This document shows, piece by piece, positions 12,290 through 21,710 of a stretch of DNA of 64,000 bases. The position numbers and the translations under genes are program-made. How positions within the stretch are numbered: the first letter of the stretch is position 1; the number at the start of each line of letters is the position of its first letter. Origin of the DNA: Amaurobius ferox. Taxonomy: Eukaryota; Arthropoda; Arachnida; Araneae; Amaurobiidae. The stretch covers positions 139,600,813 through 139,664,812 of the forward strand of contig OX578133.1 in assembly GCA_951213105.1 (NCBI GenBank). Direction: 5' to 3'. The notes under the pieces are model-generated. The model worked only from the letters and a program-made list of their open reading frames with translations. It was not told where the DNA came from and did no database searches.

Positions 12290-12792
12290 CATGGAGTTAC
12301 AGGAGATAAAATTCCTATGAAAGAAACGCTTGAAAATGCTATAATGATTTGAGAATTATATCTAGGTATTGCTAGTGTTAGTAAAGTAGCTGCTATTGTT
12401 AGTTGACACAACATAAAGGCATAGTATTTAGAATATGCATTTTTGATTTTTTTTTAAATTAAGGGTTCCCTATTTATGAGTATAATTAACAAGTACTTTT
12501 TTATAGTTGTAGGATAGAGTACAGAATATATAGAGATAAAAGTAAATTGAAAAATAAAATAATTTTGAATACGTAGGAATATTCTTTAATTCTTTATTGT
12601 TTCAATTCAACTTTGTATCGAGCTAGTAAAAATTGACAGTTTAAATAAATGTTTTGGACCTTTCGCCATAGAAATGCATATACGATACAGGACTACTTAT
12701 CTTATTATCCCAGGGCCACCTGAATTATTGTCTCAAACGATATTGGCGTTTTCTCAATATGAAGTTTTAACTCCTTACTTTTACCTCCATGG
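12290..12792. repeat. Dispersed ~500-bp repeat, copy 1
   Basis: Colinear with 38581-39075 over its whole length, including landmarks GGAGATAAA, TTAGTAAAGTAG, AAGGGTTCCCTA, TTGTAGGATAGAGTACAGAATATA, TTTTGAATACGTAGG and GATATTGGCGTTT. Both copies are bounded by CCATGGAG-type inverted ends (here GCATGGAGTTA and TTACCTCCATGG). Likely the non-coding part of a DNA transposon, because at both loci a related transposase-like fragment lies downstream (14108-14503; 39280-39500). Confidence 0.7.
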
Positions 12793-13955
12793 TTAATGGG
12801 ATGCTGAAGGACTTTTCTAGGAACCATGTACACCCCTTTTAAGGATGAGGAGAATTTTGAGGGAGAGAAAACTCAACCTCTTTTAATCAGGTGGAGACTT
12901 TTCAAGAAGGGATAAAAAAAGATAGATATGAGTTTGAAGTCCAATAAAAATTAATGCTGAAATTTAATTTTCCGAATGTTTATTTACCACGTGGTGTAAA
13001 TCATGCAATTTTCATGTAGGTGAATGCAACATTTAAGTTTCCTCCATGAGCGATTTGATGCAGGTTTTATACAATTGAGTGCAACGCATCGCTGCCCTGG
13101 CATGCATCGGTTTGTTGAACTCGGTAATTGAGCGCCATGGCATGCATGTAGGAGATAGTATTTGTTTGTGGCGGGAAGCCGGGTAATAGGGGAAAAAGAA
13201 AAAAAAGGATGAGGGTGAACTTTGTTCCTTTTGTTACTCCATAAAAATAGTAAACTGGACACTAGTGTTAGAAAAACACAAAGTCCAGATAACAAATGAA
13301 CCAAAGAAACATCATGTTTTCTGTAAAGGGAAATAGAGCATGAGAAGTCGTAAATGCGAAGATAAGGTGTTCAATAGGAGAAAAATAAAAAAATAAAAAA
13401 ATCATGTTTATCGGATCTAAATGAAAGGAAGTGTTACCAAGAAGCATGTAATCCATGGATTATCAGGCTTAACATCTTACTAAGTATCTGAACGCATCTG
13501 GCTTCTATTATTCCAGTTTAAGAATGCATCATCAAAAGCTTGAGAAGGATTCAAATAAGTTTATTTTCATCTCGTTGGAAGATAATTTATTTTACAATCA
13601 TTGAACTTATGCGATTGTATTCCTACTTCAAGAATTCCATTTGTTTTTCATTTTTATATGCCGTATATTTTGACCCATAGTGAAACTATGTCTAATACTA
13701 TAAAAAATTAGTAATAATCTATTATACTTTCAATGGTTACAGAATTCATATTTTATTTTAATTCTTTCTCTTTACAATATAAATTGTTCCTTTTTGATAT
13801 TAAATAAAATAATTTAAAAAATATTTTGTTTTGTTGCATGCATACAATTTAAAATGATTTTCGATAATCTTTGTGTTTGATTTTGCGAAGAACAATTATT
13901 TTAGCTAAAATTTAACCATATTTATATATATATCTACACAAAAAGTAGTCATATA

Positions 13956-13992
<37 letters not shown>

Positions 13993-14105
13993 TATGTAGG
14001 AACTTCTTTTGGAAAAAAAAAATAAATAAAAATTGACGACTTAATGCTGAAGAATAAATAATTCAATAATAAGTTTTGTTATAAACCAAAGTGAGAGTCG
14101 ATATA
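12793..14105. other. Intergenic with a 32-A homopolymer
   Basis: No gene recognised. A pure A run spans 13957-13988. Short sequence around 12940-13010 (AATTTTCCGAAT...GTGTAAATCATGCA) resembles 39090-39135, suggesting that the dispersed repeat extends further and is interrupted here. Confidence 0.45.
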
Positions 14106-14107
14106 AA

Positions 14108-14503
14108 TTGCACCAAAAAATTGAAATAGTAGAATTTTATTTCAGTTTGGTGGTTCTGATATACCCTCGAAAATCTATCAAAAATATCGGGTGCTGTTTT
14201 AATATGCTAGACGATCAATCGAAGAACACGGCGTTTTCCCAGAGTGAAAGAATTTTTATTTTAGAGCAATATTTCTCTATCCATTCTCATGGAAGTGTCA
14301 CTGAAGAGTGTCAGAAAAAATACCCAATCTCCAAAACCTCTAACAATTCAACAGTTGCGAGGTTGGTAAAGGACGTTCGAGAAACTGGACCTGTTTCAGA
14401 CAAAGTGAGAACAAGCAGGCCTTCCATTTTAACGCAGGAAAAACTGTCTGCAATAGAGATTGCGTTGCTGAAACTCTTCAATGAACTTTTCTGGCACGTC
14501 TGA
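14108..14503 (+). pseudogene. Transposase N-terminal fragment (DUF4817-like helix-turn-helix)
   Basis: The open stretch holds FSQSERIFILEQYFSIHSHG followed by EECQKKYPISK and ARLVKDVRETGPVSDKVRTS. This is the pattern of the DUF4817-type helix-turn-helix at the N-terminus of some arthropod Tc1/mariner-related transposases: S/T-x-x-E-x-x-x-I-L-x-x-Y, then a ...F/Y-P...-P-x-x-x-T-I-x-R-L-V-x-x-F-R-E-T-G-S-V hinge to a basic linker. The DNA-binding region is present; the catalytic DDE domain is absent, with frame loss after about 14460. The sequence before residue 40 is probably not part of the original protein. A more damaged relative lies at 39280-39500, downstream of the second copy of the ~500-bp repeat. 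Confidence 0.6.
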
Positions 14504-14940
14504 AATTCTCTTCAGTGGCATTCTTATAAGATTGGCTACAGAAATAAGCAGTAAATTAAAAAAAAAAATTATTCACTCTGGGAAAACTTAATGTTCTGGG
14601 ATTGATAAAAGCGAGATCCGAAATTATCGTCTGACTATTTAAAACAGCAGACGGCATTTCTGATGTATTTTTGAGGGTATATTAGTGCCATGTAATTGAA
14701 ATTTTTTTGCTATTTTAATCTTTCGGTACATTATATCAATTTAAAATTTTACGTGCAAGTCTTTTCGATAACCTTGTACAATCAGCATAAAGAGATTAGT
14801 AGTTAACTATGTGATAACAGTACATTATATATATAATCAAAAATATGATGCGTTCAATACATGGCTTTTCCTGCAAAATAAAAAATAACATATTACGAAA
14901 CCAACAAAAATTAGACGTTTCTTATAACTCGATCTGAGGA

Positions 14941-15066
14941 TAGATGGGCACGTTAAATCTGTGGGCTTGAAAGTCATTCCAAACGGTTAGTGGCAGAGGC
15001 AGGAGAGTACGGTCCTTGTGGATGTTACCCCCACTGGATTCTGGTCGAAACTGGGTGGCTAAAGAG
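14941..15066 (+). repeat. 5S-derived SINE, truncated at both ends
   Basis: Contains CACGTTAAATCTGTGG, GTTAGTGGCAGAGGCAGG, AGTACGGTCCTTGTGGATG and CCCACTGGATTCTGG in the same order as the body of the SINE at 46884-47279. It stops at GGGTGGC and runs directly into a tRNA-SINE piece at 15067. Confidence 0.65.
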
Positions 15067-15190
15067 CGTAATACGACCCGCCCTCTGTGGTACGACGGCC
15101 AACGTTGTATGACGGCAAAATGATTCGAGCTTTGGCCGCAATAGGTGAATGTTATAATTTAAAGTGCCTGGCCGCTAGAAAAAAATAACT
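15067..15190 (+). repeat. tRNA-derived SINE, 5'-truncated
   Basis: Shares CCGCC-CTCTG, GGCAAAATGATTC, CTTTGGCCGC and AAAGTGCCTGGCC, followed by an A-rich tail, with the minus-strand SINE at 56225-56425. The tRNA-like head is missing. Confidence 0.65.
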
Positions 15191-15229
15191 CAATCTTTCT
15201 AAAAATCAATTTGTTTAGCCGATTTTATT

Positions 15230-15830
15230 GTTTTCAGGGTAATAGCTTGTTTCTTTCGATATATACCACTCTCCCTGTGGGGAAAATAATTTTTTAATAG
15301 CCGAGAACGGCAAGTGCTAAAATAATTTCCAGTTAAAAGTATCTATAAAGCATTCACTTATTTAATAATAATGAATAAATATATTTATTTCCTCTTATTT
15401 TCGATTCAAAGTTTGCAATATCTCGAGAACGGCTAATGTAAGCGTCTTCTAAATGATGTCGCTCGCTTTTCAATTAGAAATTACATATAGAACAGCTATT
15501 TTCATAACATTTTTCACCATAATTTATTTAAAAACTTTTTATCTATTTTTATAAACTGTTTCAAAATTTGAGGGCCTTTTTCTTGTTTGTTCATCTCGAA
15601 ATCAACTCTGACGTTTATTGATTAAAATAATCGTATCAATTTCATTCAATTTACTTAATTTTATCGACAAATGTTGTCTCCATAGATTAACACAGACATA
15701 ATTGAAAATGGTTGATCTGTATACACAGATGCTCGAAACGAGTAGATCCATCAAAATAAGAATCGAATTTTTAAGCCCATCACAATAGTTTCCCTTTACA
15801 TATACTGCAATGTATTGCAGGGAATGTAAA
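15230..15830. repeat. Long-TIR repeat copy (right-arm orientation)
   Basis: Contains ATATCTCGAGAACGGCTAATG (two related instances, about 15300 and 15419) and CGAAACGAGTAGATCCATC. It ends with the terminal hairpin TTTCCCTTTACATATACTGC...GCAGGGAATGTAAA at about 15791-15830. This is the reverse complement of the start of the unit at 19444. Outer end faces right. Confidence 0.65.
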
Positions 15831-16560
15831 AATATTTAAATAAATATATTACTGATATTAAGTAAAGCATTTAATACTAAAATATAATTTAAAGATAATA
15901 TGAATTCAATAGGGAAAACAATACCAATATTTTAAATACTGGTTAATTAGAAATTCTATGAATGACAAATATATACTTGCAACGGTAAAATATTTTTTAT
16001 TCTTTTTCTTAAAAGTAATTTTACATTTAAATGAAACTAGATTTTTAACTGTATGCTGCTTGTGCGTTATAGTTTTATTGTTTTAGCAGCAGTTTCAGCT
16101 GTACGTATAAGAATTTTCTAACGAATATTCTCAATACGAAACTGCATGCAGTGAAAATATTTTTTCGTGCAGGTCTAGAATTTCGGATGTGCATTTTCAA
16201 CCACAGCAGATTAAAATTCAATTTTTATTAAATTTCAGCAATTGAAAATATTAAATAACAATGTAAGTAAATCTTAATAAAGACTAAGGTCATCAAAACA
16301 TCTGATATTTTGTCAAATGCTCAGAATTGTTATTATCATAAGCTAACTTCTAAAATTTAAAAATATTATTTCAATTGCCTCAAAATTGCCATTCCAGAAA
16401 TCCCGTTGATAATAAAAATTCTGTAGAATGAATACTTTGATTCAATTTTTTAAAAATATTATTTTATCAAAAAATGACAAAGAGAGTATTTTGGATTAAT
16501 AACCTTTTGAAATAAAGGCAAAACATAAGCAAAGATTTGAGCAAAAAGAAAAACTAACTT
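15830..16560. other. AT-rich spacer downstream of the metallothionein-like gene
   Basis: No ORF or repeat recognised. It includes the genomic region beyond the likely poly(A) site of the minus-strand gene at 16882-17222. Confidence 0.4.
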
Positions 16561-16561
16561 T

Positions 16562-16567
16562 TTTATT
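16562..16567 (-). terminator. Candidate polyadenylation signal (AATAAA) of the metallothionein-like gene
   Basis: TTTATT on the plus strand is AATAAA on the minus strand. It lies 315 bp downstream of the TAG stop at 16882-16884, giving a plausible 3' UTR of about 330 nt. No closer canonical hexamer was found. Confidence 0.35.
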
Positions 16568-16881
16568 AGTGAAGCATTTTCCTAGATGTTACATCTTATG
16601 CTAAACTGTATAACAGGATGCAGAAGATGCACACGAATACAAACTACAGCGTATTAGCTGGATATTTAAAAAAACAACAAAGCAAATAAAACTGATATAT
16701 TTTAAATAATGGTTGCCACCAAGGTAAAAATATTTGCTTGATTACGATGCGTCTCAATGTAGATCAGCAATCATCTTCAATTAGGATGTTTTGAGGAACT
16801 TGTTCATTGGTGACAACCAATACCATGGACCCATGAAGTGCGAATAGTAGTAAAGAATGCATGCAATTGGAAGAGAAACTG

Positions 16882-17042
16882 CTAGCAGGCACACTTGCCC
16901 TCTGCACATTTGCAGTTTTCGCCAGCTTTGCAACCGCAAGCCTTCTTGTGACAGGAATCTTTGCACTTTTCTTGGCCAGTGTGGCATGCGCCCTGGCCAT
17001 TGTCGCAACAGTCCTTGTCATCCTTGCAGTCCTTAGACTCAG
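16882..17042 (-). CDS. Metallothionein-like protein, exon 2
   Basis: This exon encodes residues 10-61 (plus two bases of codon 9) of a 61-residue Cys-rich protein. It follows a consensus acceptor (TTTTACCCTTTTAG|CT on the minus strand). Twelve Cys lie at residues 14, 20, 21, 28, 35, 39, 44, 46, 52, 54, 59 and 61, that is C-x5-CC-x6-C-x6-C-x3-C-x4-C-x-C-x5-C-x-C-x4-C-x-C, ending Cys-Ala-Cys-stop (TAG). Lys, Asp and Gly fill the spacers; two His (29, 40) could also bind metal; there is no Trp or Phe. C-x-C clusters, small size, near-absence of aromatics and intron position are classical for metallothioneins, which bind Zn, Cd and Cu in the cytosol. The N-terminal half is sparser in Cys than vertebrate or insect MTs. 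Alternative: another small Cys-rich intracellular metal binder. There is no signal peptide, so a secreted knottin is unlikely. Antisense and out-of-frame ORFs over this exon are shadows. Confidence 0.85.
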
Positions 17043-17197
17043 CTAAAAGGGTAAAATTTTATCAATTAAGAAAACAGGATAATATTTCGGGAAAATATAT
17101 ATATATATATGCAAATTGAATGAAACAAAAGAAATATTCTACTGTGTTATCATGATAAACTAGCTACGTCCTGCAACTAAACTATACATCTACTTAC

Positions 17198-17222
17198 GAG
17201 TAGCCCCGTACTTGTCTGTCAT
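17198..17222 (-). CDS. Metallothionein-like protein, exon 1
   Basis: ATG at 17222-17220 opens MTDKYGAT plus the first base of a Pro codon. It is followed by a near-perfect donor, ACTC|GTAAGTAG. Joining to the acceptor at 17043/17044 uses a 155-bp intron (17043-17197), completes a CCT codon and keeps frame with the Cys-rich exon 2. Total CDS is 186 bp including stop. An in-frame TAA two codons upstream of this ATG supports the start. The 25-bp coding part of the first exon is typical of MT genes, whose first exon often holds only a few codons. The only aromatic residue, Tyr5, is here. Confidence 0.8.
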
Positions 17223-17247
17223 TAGTCCATTGAGACATCAAAATACA

Positions 17248-17271
17248 CATTTAAATATCGATATTTAAATG
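17248..17271. promoter_or_regulatory. 24-bp perfect palindrome upstream of the metallothionein-like ATG
   Basis: The half-site CATTTAAATATC is followed immediately by its reverse complement. It begins 26 bp 5' of the start codon at 17222 on the minus strand, within the likely 5' UTR or core promoter. I found no clear metal-response element (TGCRCNC) in the 270 bp upstream. Confidence 0.45.
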
Positions 17272-17380
17272 CGATGTATTTACTGTTCCATCTCGCAATA
17301 AAAGTGAAGCAAAACAGAACAGAGTTAACAACAATGAAATAATTTCTTTCTTCGTCTGCGTATTCCTACCCCAAATGCTC

Positions 17381-17424
17381 GGCCATGAAGGTTAGAGAGT
17401 CCTTCTCTCTCTACGTTCATGGCT
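17381..17424. repeat. Imperfect hairpin between the metallothionein-like gene and the hAT MITE
   Basis: GCCATGAAGGTTAGAGAG pairs with CTCTCTACGTTCATGGC with one mismatch and one bulge around a short TCCTT-rich loop. It is about 160 bp upstream of the gene on its promoter side. It could be a regulatory structure or the end of an unrecognised repeat. Confidence 0.4.
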
Positions 17425-17495
17425 TAGCGAATGTACTGCAATAAATTTTGTTGACTTAGATTGGGGCCTCGCTCCAAGTGCAGCACTCCATAGAT

Positions 17496-18002
17496 CAGGG
17501 ATGGGCAAACTTACTTACAGGAGGGCCATATGAAGAAAACAAAAGTTTTGGCGGGCGAAAGATTTTTAATCATAATTTTTTCGCCAACATCCATTTAAAA
17601 TCGGTTTTTAAATATTCAGAATACAGAACAATGATAAATACCTACTCAATTGTTTTTCATTTCATTCGGAAGGTTTAAAATGATGGGGTGTGAGATGAAT
17701 GAAACTGTGATCGAGCTTCCAGCATTTTTTCATAATCTGGGTTAAACTCTAAAAAAGGTGATTCTCAAGAGAGAGGAAAGTTGCTCATTAATAAGTTTAC
17801 TTTTCCTATGTTTCATGGTTGAAAATACTTTTTTGAGAAATATGAGGATGAAAATATTGCAAAATACTGTTGGGTATGATCAGTAAGTACGGAAATGTCG
17901 ATTTTGGCATGGCTTTATAAAAATTTAGTTTTGCTGCGTGGACGGTTTTGAACACATCGGTGGGCTGTATTTGGCCCAGGAGCTGTAGTTTGCCAATCCT
18001 TG
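17496..18002. mobile_element. Non-autonomous hAT element (MITE), 507 bp
   Basis: Left end CAGGGATGGGCAAACTT and right end AGTTTGCCAATCCTTG are inverted repeats; the right end read inward is CAAGGATTGGCAAACT. Further in, GGAGGGCCATATG pairs with TATTTGGCCCAGGAG. It is flanked by 8-bp segments CCATAGAT (17488-17495) and CTTTAGAC (18003-18010), identical at 5 of 8 positions, as expected for an aged 8-bp hAT target-site duplication. No transposase inside. It lies in the 5' flank of the metallothionein-like gene, ending 274 bp before the start codon. Confidence 0.75.
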
Positions 18003-18009
18003 CTTTAGA

Positions 18010-18690
18010 CTAGGCATCTTTCATCGAGGAAGGTCAAAGCTCCCCTGATTGCGAGTTAGCGTCTATCATTAAAATGCTAGTAATAAAAAAAAGTATTAAC
18101 ATTTTTTTAATTTTGAAAATAGCCTTCCACTCTCCCAATCTTCAAGAGTGTTTTAATAACTGAGTTACCTTTGTAGGTGAAATAGTCATGGATATCACAG
18201 GATATTCATAAATAAATAGACATATACAAGTAAATCGGTGAATCATATGCAGAATCAATACCAGGATTACATCACCCCCCACGTCCTTCTGAACAAAGTG
18301 GTAATTAAAAAAAATGTTGAAACAAAATTCTGAATACACACTAAAACTCAACATATAATTTTTTATAATTATTTTTTATTTGGAGAGAAGTACTTTTCCA
18401 ACACCGAAATTATCAGAGAACCGTACAATATATTCCTAAGTTGATTACTCGATCTCAATGTATACACTTATTTTTTTCTTTCATTCTACGCCACTTTTGA
18501 TTAAAAAAAAAACTTTAGAAAATGGCCAGAGGTGGCAACATTATTAAAAGAAATTTGGATGAATCTTTTCCTGGATGAATTGGTGATGATCCCTGGTGAT
18601 TTGCATTTACATCCCCATTCTTTTAAGGAATTTTCACTTATAGCGCGTCTCGAGAATCTTCGTGGCAACTCTTATTTGGTTTTTGTTCAC
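18010..18690. other. Intergenic, no gene seen
   Basis: Only short ORFs without recognisable features. Confidence 0.4.
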
Positions 18691-18691
18691 C

Positions 18692-20383
18692 TTTTTACTT
18701 TCACTGCAATACATGGTAATGTATAGGGAAAGTATTGGAATCATGTCGAAAATCGCAACTCGAGTTTTCGACGGATCTACACGTTTCGAGACCTCTAGAA
18801 TACGAAAAAACTATTTTTAGCGTGACGTCTGTGTGTGTGTCTGTCTGTGCAATGCATGTATCCACTCTAACTAAAAAACTAATGGACCGAATTTCACAAC
18901 ATTTGGTATGTAAGTAACTTGCGTGAGACCCTGGTGCTGATTAGTTTTTGGTAGGATTTGTAAAAACAGAACCCGCCTTTTTTTGCGAAATGGCCCGTAA
19001 AAATTTCATGTATCCACTCTAGCTAAAATACTAATTGACCAAATTTCACAAAATTTGGTAGATAAGTTGCTTGTAGGATGATCTAGTGCTGATTAGATTT
19101 TGGTACGATTCGGAAAAGAACAACCTGCCTTTTTTTACGAAATGGCCAGCAAAAATCGCCAAAATCTAAAATAAAAAAACTACGTATACTCAAATATATC
19201 CATTAAATACTTGTTTTATACGTAATGTTTAACGAAGAAAAGAATAAGACCAACTCCATTACACTAGGACTAGCCGTTCTCGAGATATTTTATGTTTTTC
19301 GTATTTTCTCTACGCCACCTTTGAAAATAGGTTCAGTTACCAAATGAGAACGAAAATTGAATTAAAAGTGAATTAAATTAAAATAAAATAAAGAGAACGT
19401 GGATATAAGTCTGCAGGGAAAGTCATGTGCTGCCCACATCAGATTTTTACTTTCCCTGCAATACATGGTAATGTATAGGGAAAGTATTGGAATCATGCCG
19501 AAAATCACAACTCGAGTTTTCGACGGATCTACACGTTTCGAGACCTCTAGAATACGAAAAAACCATTTTTAACGTGACGTCTGTGTGTGTGTCTGTCTGT
19601 CTGTGCAATGTATGTATCCACTCTAACTCAAAAACTAATGGACCGAATTTCATAAAATTTGGTAGGTAAGTCACTTGGGTATGACCCTGGTGCTGATTAG
19701 TTTTTGGTACGATTCGTAAAAACAGAACCCGCCTTTTTTAGCGAAACGGCCCGTAAAAATTTCATGTATATACTCTAGCTAAAATACTAATTGACCAAAT
19801 TTCACAAAATTTGGTAGATAAGTTACTTGTACGATACTCTGGTGTTGATTAGATTTTAGTATTAATCGGAAAAGAACAACCTGCCTTTTTTTACGAAATG
19901 GCCCGCAAAAATGTCATATATCCACTCTAACTAAAATATTAATTGACCAAATTTCACAAAATTTGATAGATACGTTACTTGGGAGATACTCTGGTACTGA
20001 TTAGATTTTGATATTATTCGGAAAAGAACAACCTGCCTTTTTTTACGAAATGACCCTCAAAAATCGCAAAATCTAAAACAAGCTATGCATGTTCAAATAT
20101 ATCAATTAAATGCTTGTTTTATACTTAATTTTTGATGAGGAAAATAATAAGAACAACTCTATTACTCTGGGACTAACCATTCTCGAGATATTTGAAATTT
20201 TTCGAATTTAGTTATGCTACTTTTAGAAAAATGTCCAATTACCAAATAAAAACAGAAATTGAATTAAAAATGCAAATTTAGTGTTATTTTGTGCAATTAA
20301 ACTCAATTTAATGAATTATTAAAGAAAAAAAAATATGAATTTGAGTCTGCAGAGAAAGTCATGTGCTGCCCACATCAGATTTT
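18692..20383. repeat. Tandem long-TIR-family units with nested ~151-bp subrepeats
   Basis: Two direct units start at 18692 and 19444 (period 752), each opening with a hairpin TACTTTC(A/C)CTGCAATACATGG...AGGGAAAGTATTGG and closing with GCAGGGAAAGTCATGTGCTG...CACATCAGA. Within them a subunit beginning ATGTAT(C/A)(C/T)ACTCTA(A/G)CT(A/C)AAA, with AATTTCACAA(A/C)ATTTGGTA and CCGCCTTTTT/CTGCCTTTTT, recurs about every 151 bp: twice in the first unit (about 18856, 19008) and three times in the second (about 19613, 19764, 19915). The difference in subunit number explains why the second unit is longer (~940 bp). Short ORFs over it, including near-identical 60-residue ones in both units, are repeat-derived. 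Confidence 0.8.
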
Positions 20384-21653
20384 TATATCTACTTGCTCGC
20401 CGCAAAGAACTTTTACAAACAAACTTCATTTACAAACTGTTGACTTTCATGATAGCAAATGTGCGAGCTTATCAGTTGTGAAATTTTATGACGGATTCTT
20501 ACATGTCTACACTTATTCAGAAATAAATGAAAGATAAATTATTCTGCAGTAACTTGTACGAAAAGAAGCGAGTTGAAATCTTTCAATAGCTTGAAAACAA
20601 AAGAGTGTAACTATAAAAAACTTTATTACATTATTTGAAATTAGTTTAAAACTTTCTATCGAATACATGGGAGAAATTATGAACCCTCTTATAGATCAGC
20701 GCGGACCTTTGATCTTCTTTAAAAACGAATAATTTAAGAGTACAAATTTGATGAATAACAAATCCAGTAAATTAATGGATAGAACATTAGTCCGCAATGA
20801 TGGATTCTTGCAGCATAGGACAAGGGAGAGGCGAATGCTCTTTTCTAGATTTTTTAACTATAATATGATCAATTAATTTACCTTTCACAAGAGGAATAAC
20901 AAGTTCAAAATAGAAGACTAACAAGTTTATATACTATATTGAATCATTAAAATAAATTCTATGGGTGTCCATGTCAGCAAAAAAGATTTGAATTTTGGTT
21001 TCTTCGGGGACAAACAATATTACCAAATTCATCTACAAATTTTCTCCCAATCTGTAATGAAATAAGAGAGGAATGCTTCAGTTCAGTGGCGAATTAACAA
21101 TTTTGATGGCTCTACGCTAAATCCTACTCATCCCTCCATTGCTTTTATACGACATCAGAGTTATGCAATGTAGTTCACTACGCTAGTCAGTCAAGCTACG
21201 TAGTTCAATAAAGCTGTTTAGCTCGGTTTCTATATTCGAAAATTTCTTTCGACTTGAGTCGAATTCGAGCACTGGTACTGTCGGGCCGGATAAAAGTTTG
21301 AAGTTTCGACATCTGTGTACCTCTACTCTACTGCTGTTCATCCATGCATAAATAATCTAGAAATATTAAAGAAAAATCGAAATGCCAAAACTTTTTCCAA
21401 TTGAAAATTAGTTGAATAAAAGATTATAAAAGAAAATCAAATTTTTCTTTATACACGAACAATTTTTACAACACGGATGAGTGTTTCAAGCGTACCACGA
21501 AAAGAAGTGAGACAAATCATGTTTAATCACTTTGAAATAAGCATGTTTTTAAAATTCTTTGTCACTGATACAGTTAGTCAATGATTCGATTTCGCCTACG
21601 TATGAAGTAAGGTAATCTACTAAATTAATTAGAGGTTTTTATGAACTAGCCTT

Positions 21654-21710
21654 GAAATCTATCAAAGAACGGCGCCAGAAATCTATTAAAGAATGGCGCC
21701 AGAAATCTAG
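21654..21710. repeat. 24-bp tandem repeat, 2.4 copies
   Basis: GAAATCTATCAAAGAACGGCGCCA at 21654-21677 is followed directly by a copy with two changes and by a third partial copy. Confidence 0.8.

Noticed and set aside
16764..17021. Minus-strand 85- and 75-codon ORFs starting MTRTVATMARAH and MRQWPGRM
   Set aside because: Out-of-frame shadows over the same exon; no motif, and they read through the intron boundary.
16861..17046. Plus-strand 61-codon hydrophobic ORF resembling a membrane peptide
   Set aside because: It is the antisense of metallothionein-like exon 2. The hydrophobicity comes from reading Cys/Lys/Gly codons backwards, and the minus strand has splice signals and family features.
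18735..19674. Near-identical ~60-75-codon ORFs at 18735, 19447 and 19487
   Set aside because: They recur because the underlying DNA is a tandem transposon-arm repeat; they include CTGT microsatellite-like sequence.
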